Position numbers and translations under genes: made by a program. A stretch of 64,000 bases of DNA, taken from Calothrix sp. FI2-JRJ7 (GTDB taxonomy: Bacteria; Cyanobacteriota; Cyanobacteriia; Cyanobacteriales; Nostocaceae). Of the stretch, positions 62,540 through 64,000 are shown piece after piece (the first letter of the stretch is position 1; each line of letters starts with the position of its first letter). The stretch is taken from assembly GCA_019359675.1 (NCBI GenBank), contig JAHHGX010000067.1, positions 124,001 to 188,000 on the forward strand, written 5' to 3'. A model generated the notes under the pieces. That model was not told the origin of the DNA. It searched no databases and worked only from the letters and a program-made list of their open reading frames with translations.

Positions 62540-64000
62540 TTATAACTCGTTTGTAGTGGTGGTAGTATTTTCTGATTGTTCGGTTTGCTGCGGTTCGGGT
62601 TGTGGTGCTGGTTCTGGGTTGAGATATTCACGCCATGTACGTATTTGGTCGCGTGCAGAGCTATGTGCTGCTGTTCCACGTGGAATTAAGCGTGCTGTTT
62701 CTATGGCGCGTCCTAGGTCAGATTCGCTCTGGGTACGGGCAATATCTAATATTTGCTGACTCCACTGGTCAATTGCTGGGTTGACATCGTTACGTAATAA
62801 GCTACTTTCTGGTACTCTCTTCGCTAAACGAATTGCTTGAGCGAGTGCTTCTGGTGTTCCTTGTAACGCTACTTCCCTTGCTTGCTTCCAGTCTTGACGT
62901 GCATTTACTTGTCCTTGCCAGTCACCTATTGCTGCTTCGGCTTCATTTGATAATGCCCTATTTCCTGTTATTTGGCTCGCCGTTTGAATTGCTGCCGATA
63001 AATCGCCGCTACTAGCCAATTCACGCGCACGGTCTAGATAAGGCTGGTCTTGAGCGCGTTGTATTATTGCTGTCCATTCATAAATTCGTTTGCGTGCTTC
63101 TGGATATAATGCCCGTCCACGACGAATTTGACTTGCTTCGGTTATTGCTGCTTGTAGTGAACCTGCATCTTGCACCAGCGCTAACTGTTCGGCACGGTCT
63201 AAAAATGGACGGTCTTCAATTGTTTGAATTTGCCCTACCCAACGATTTATTTCTCTACGAGCTTCTCTCGCACGCGGATTACTTGCTGGTACTAATTGTG
63301 CCTCAGCTATTGCCGCTGTTAAATCAGTTACCGTTCCTTGTGTAGCCAGTGTACGTGCTTTGTCTAAACGTGCTACATCCTGTATTTCTAACTGCCAGCG
63401 AGCTATCAAACCCTGTGCTTTTTGATATACTGCACGGTTTGGACTGATTTGTTGTGCCTGGGCAATGGCAGCCTCTAAGCCAGACGTAGTACCAATCCAA
63501 GCATTACGCTGTGCTTCGGCAATGGCGATGAAATCTTCAGTTTCTGTTTGTAAGTTAGCGTTAGTCGGTATTTGTTGAGCAATCGAAATCGCTTCATCAG
63601 CATCTTGACTATCAAGCCTTTTCTGTGCAATATCGAGCATTTGGCGCCCAAACAGCGGAATAGCTTCTTGCGCTTTTTGGTACATGTAGCTATCAGCAGT
63701 TACAGACTCTGCTAACTTGATAGCTTTTTTCAAATTATCAATATTACCGTTTTTAGCTAAATCTTCAGCTTTGGCTAACTTCTCACCATCTTCACGAGAC
63801 TTAACAATCAGGTTATTTAATTGCTGATACTTGGTAGTTTGCCAAAACTTATTGTTTACGCGCAGTAAGCGAGAAGCATCCATAAACGCTTGTTGCCAGC
63901 GCGCGTTACGCATTCCCTCTTCGGCTTGTTTGTAGATTTCTTCGCCTTTTGACCAAATCGAACGCCATTGCTCGATTTTGTCTTTAACGATTTTGGACGC
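62540..64000 (-). CDS. Helical-repeat protein, 5' end beyond window
   Basis: The frame stays open from the stop at 62540 through the ATG at 63913 and 29 further codons to the window edge (KIVKDKIEQWRSIWSKGEEIYKQAEEG), so the true start lies outside. At least 486 residues are visible. It is made of about 9-10 repeats of about 40 residues with the pattern DLTAAIAEAQLVPASNPRAREARREINRW, helix-turn-helix units ending in a conserved W; each has AI..A..I...A...A...W. The tail is a Pro/Gln/Glu-rich linker (PEPAPQPEPQQTEQ). The repeats look like TPR or SEL1-like modules but no named family was recognised. Confidence 0.65.
   Translation of the reverse strand, partial: ASKIVKDKIEQWRSIWSKGEEIYKQAEEGMRNARWQQAFMDASRLLRVNNKFWQTTKYQQLNNLIVKSREDGEKLAKAEDLAKNGNIDNLKKAIKLAESVTADSYMYQKAQEAIPLFGRQMLDIAQKRLDSQDADEAISIAQQIPTNANLQTETEDFIAIAEAQRNAWIGTTSGLEAAIAQAQQISPNRAVYQKAQGLIARWQLEIQDVARLDKARTLATQGTVTDLTAAIAEAQLVPASNPRAREARREINRWVGQIQTIEDRPFLDRAEQLALVQDAGSLQAAITEASQIRRGRALYPEARKRIYEWTAIIQRAQDQPYLDRARELASSGDLSAAIQTASQITGNRALSNEAEAAIGDWQGQVNARQDWKQAREVALQGTPEALAQAIRLAKRVPESSLLRNDVNPAIDQWSQQILDIARTQSESDLGRAIETARLIPRGTAAHSSARDQIRTWREYLNPEPAPQPEPQQTEQSENTTTTTNEL

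Noticed and set aside
63067-63345. Small plus-strand ORFs within the terminal gene
   Set aside because: Leucine-rich antisense shadows of the helical-repeat gene.

Overview
The window comes from a cyanobacterium, most likely a filamentous Nostocales-type genome. The evidence is a psbD gene for the photosystem II D2 protein, a CrtD-like carotenoid desaturase, an SLH-domain porin, cyanobacteria-specific families (UPF0367, DUF3352, Uma2), WD40 protein kinases, and many short tandem repeats and palindromic interspersed repeats between genes. The usual cyanobacterial HIP1 octamer GCGATCGC was not seen, while the hexamer GGCGCC recurs in nearly every gene and seems to take its place.

Layout. 0-2.2 kb: tRNA-Asn, a NYN-domain RNase-like protein, and an ABC ATPase beside a UPF0367 protein. 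2.5-4.4 kb: a solo psbD with a strong terminator, then a 280-base structured RNA region holding a 23-codon ORF with a perfect Shine-Dalgarno, then phhB. 4.6-16.5 kb: SLH porin, Rrf2 regulator plus cysteine synthase, a DnaJ protein, a two-domain QueD/PTPS protein, a methyltransferase, a DUF3352 protein and an M1 aminopeptidase with HEAT repeats. 17.4-33.7 kb: one long plus-strand polysaccharide cluster with six glycosyltransferases, a Wzc-like tyrosine autokinase, an O-antigen ligase/polymerase, a Wzm/Wzt ABC exporter, a GlfT2-like galactofuranosyltransferase and UDP-galactopyranose mutase. Together these suggest an exported galactofuranose-containing glycan.

33.8-40.7 kb holds decayed genes (a glycosyltransferase remnant, a frameshifted TrpB2-type gene, a PD-(D/E)XK-like gene with an in-frame amber codon), a CrtC/AttH-like lipoprotein, a Uma2 nuclease, an AraC regulator and a dienelactone hydrolase. 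40.8-44.7 kb carries cobalamin genes (cbiET, cobK, cbiD). 44.8-50.7 kb has Hsp20, an alpha/beta hydrolase, a 36-residue membrane protein, PhoH2, an Spx-like protein, a phosphodiester glycosidase and a pentapeptide-repeat membrane protein. 50.8-52.3 kb has an archaeal-type aspartyl-tRNA synthetase preceded by a T-box-like antiterminator, which would be unusual in cyanobacteria. 52.4-64 kb has a lysozyme-like protein, two WD40 proteins (one a Ser/Thr kinase), a repeat-rich intergenic tract, a truncated TPR gene, an orphan PemK toxin, crtD, a kelch-like pair, a second Uma2 and a helical-repeat protein that runs off the window end.

A theme across the window is that interspersed repeats have entered coding sequence. 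At least seven genes end inside a repeat, which supplies the last residues and/or the stop codon, and the aminopeptidase carries a 28-bp palindrome in frame in its interior.
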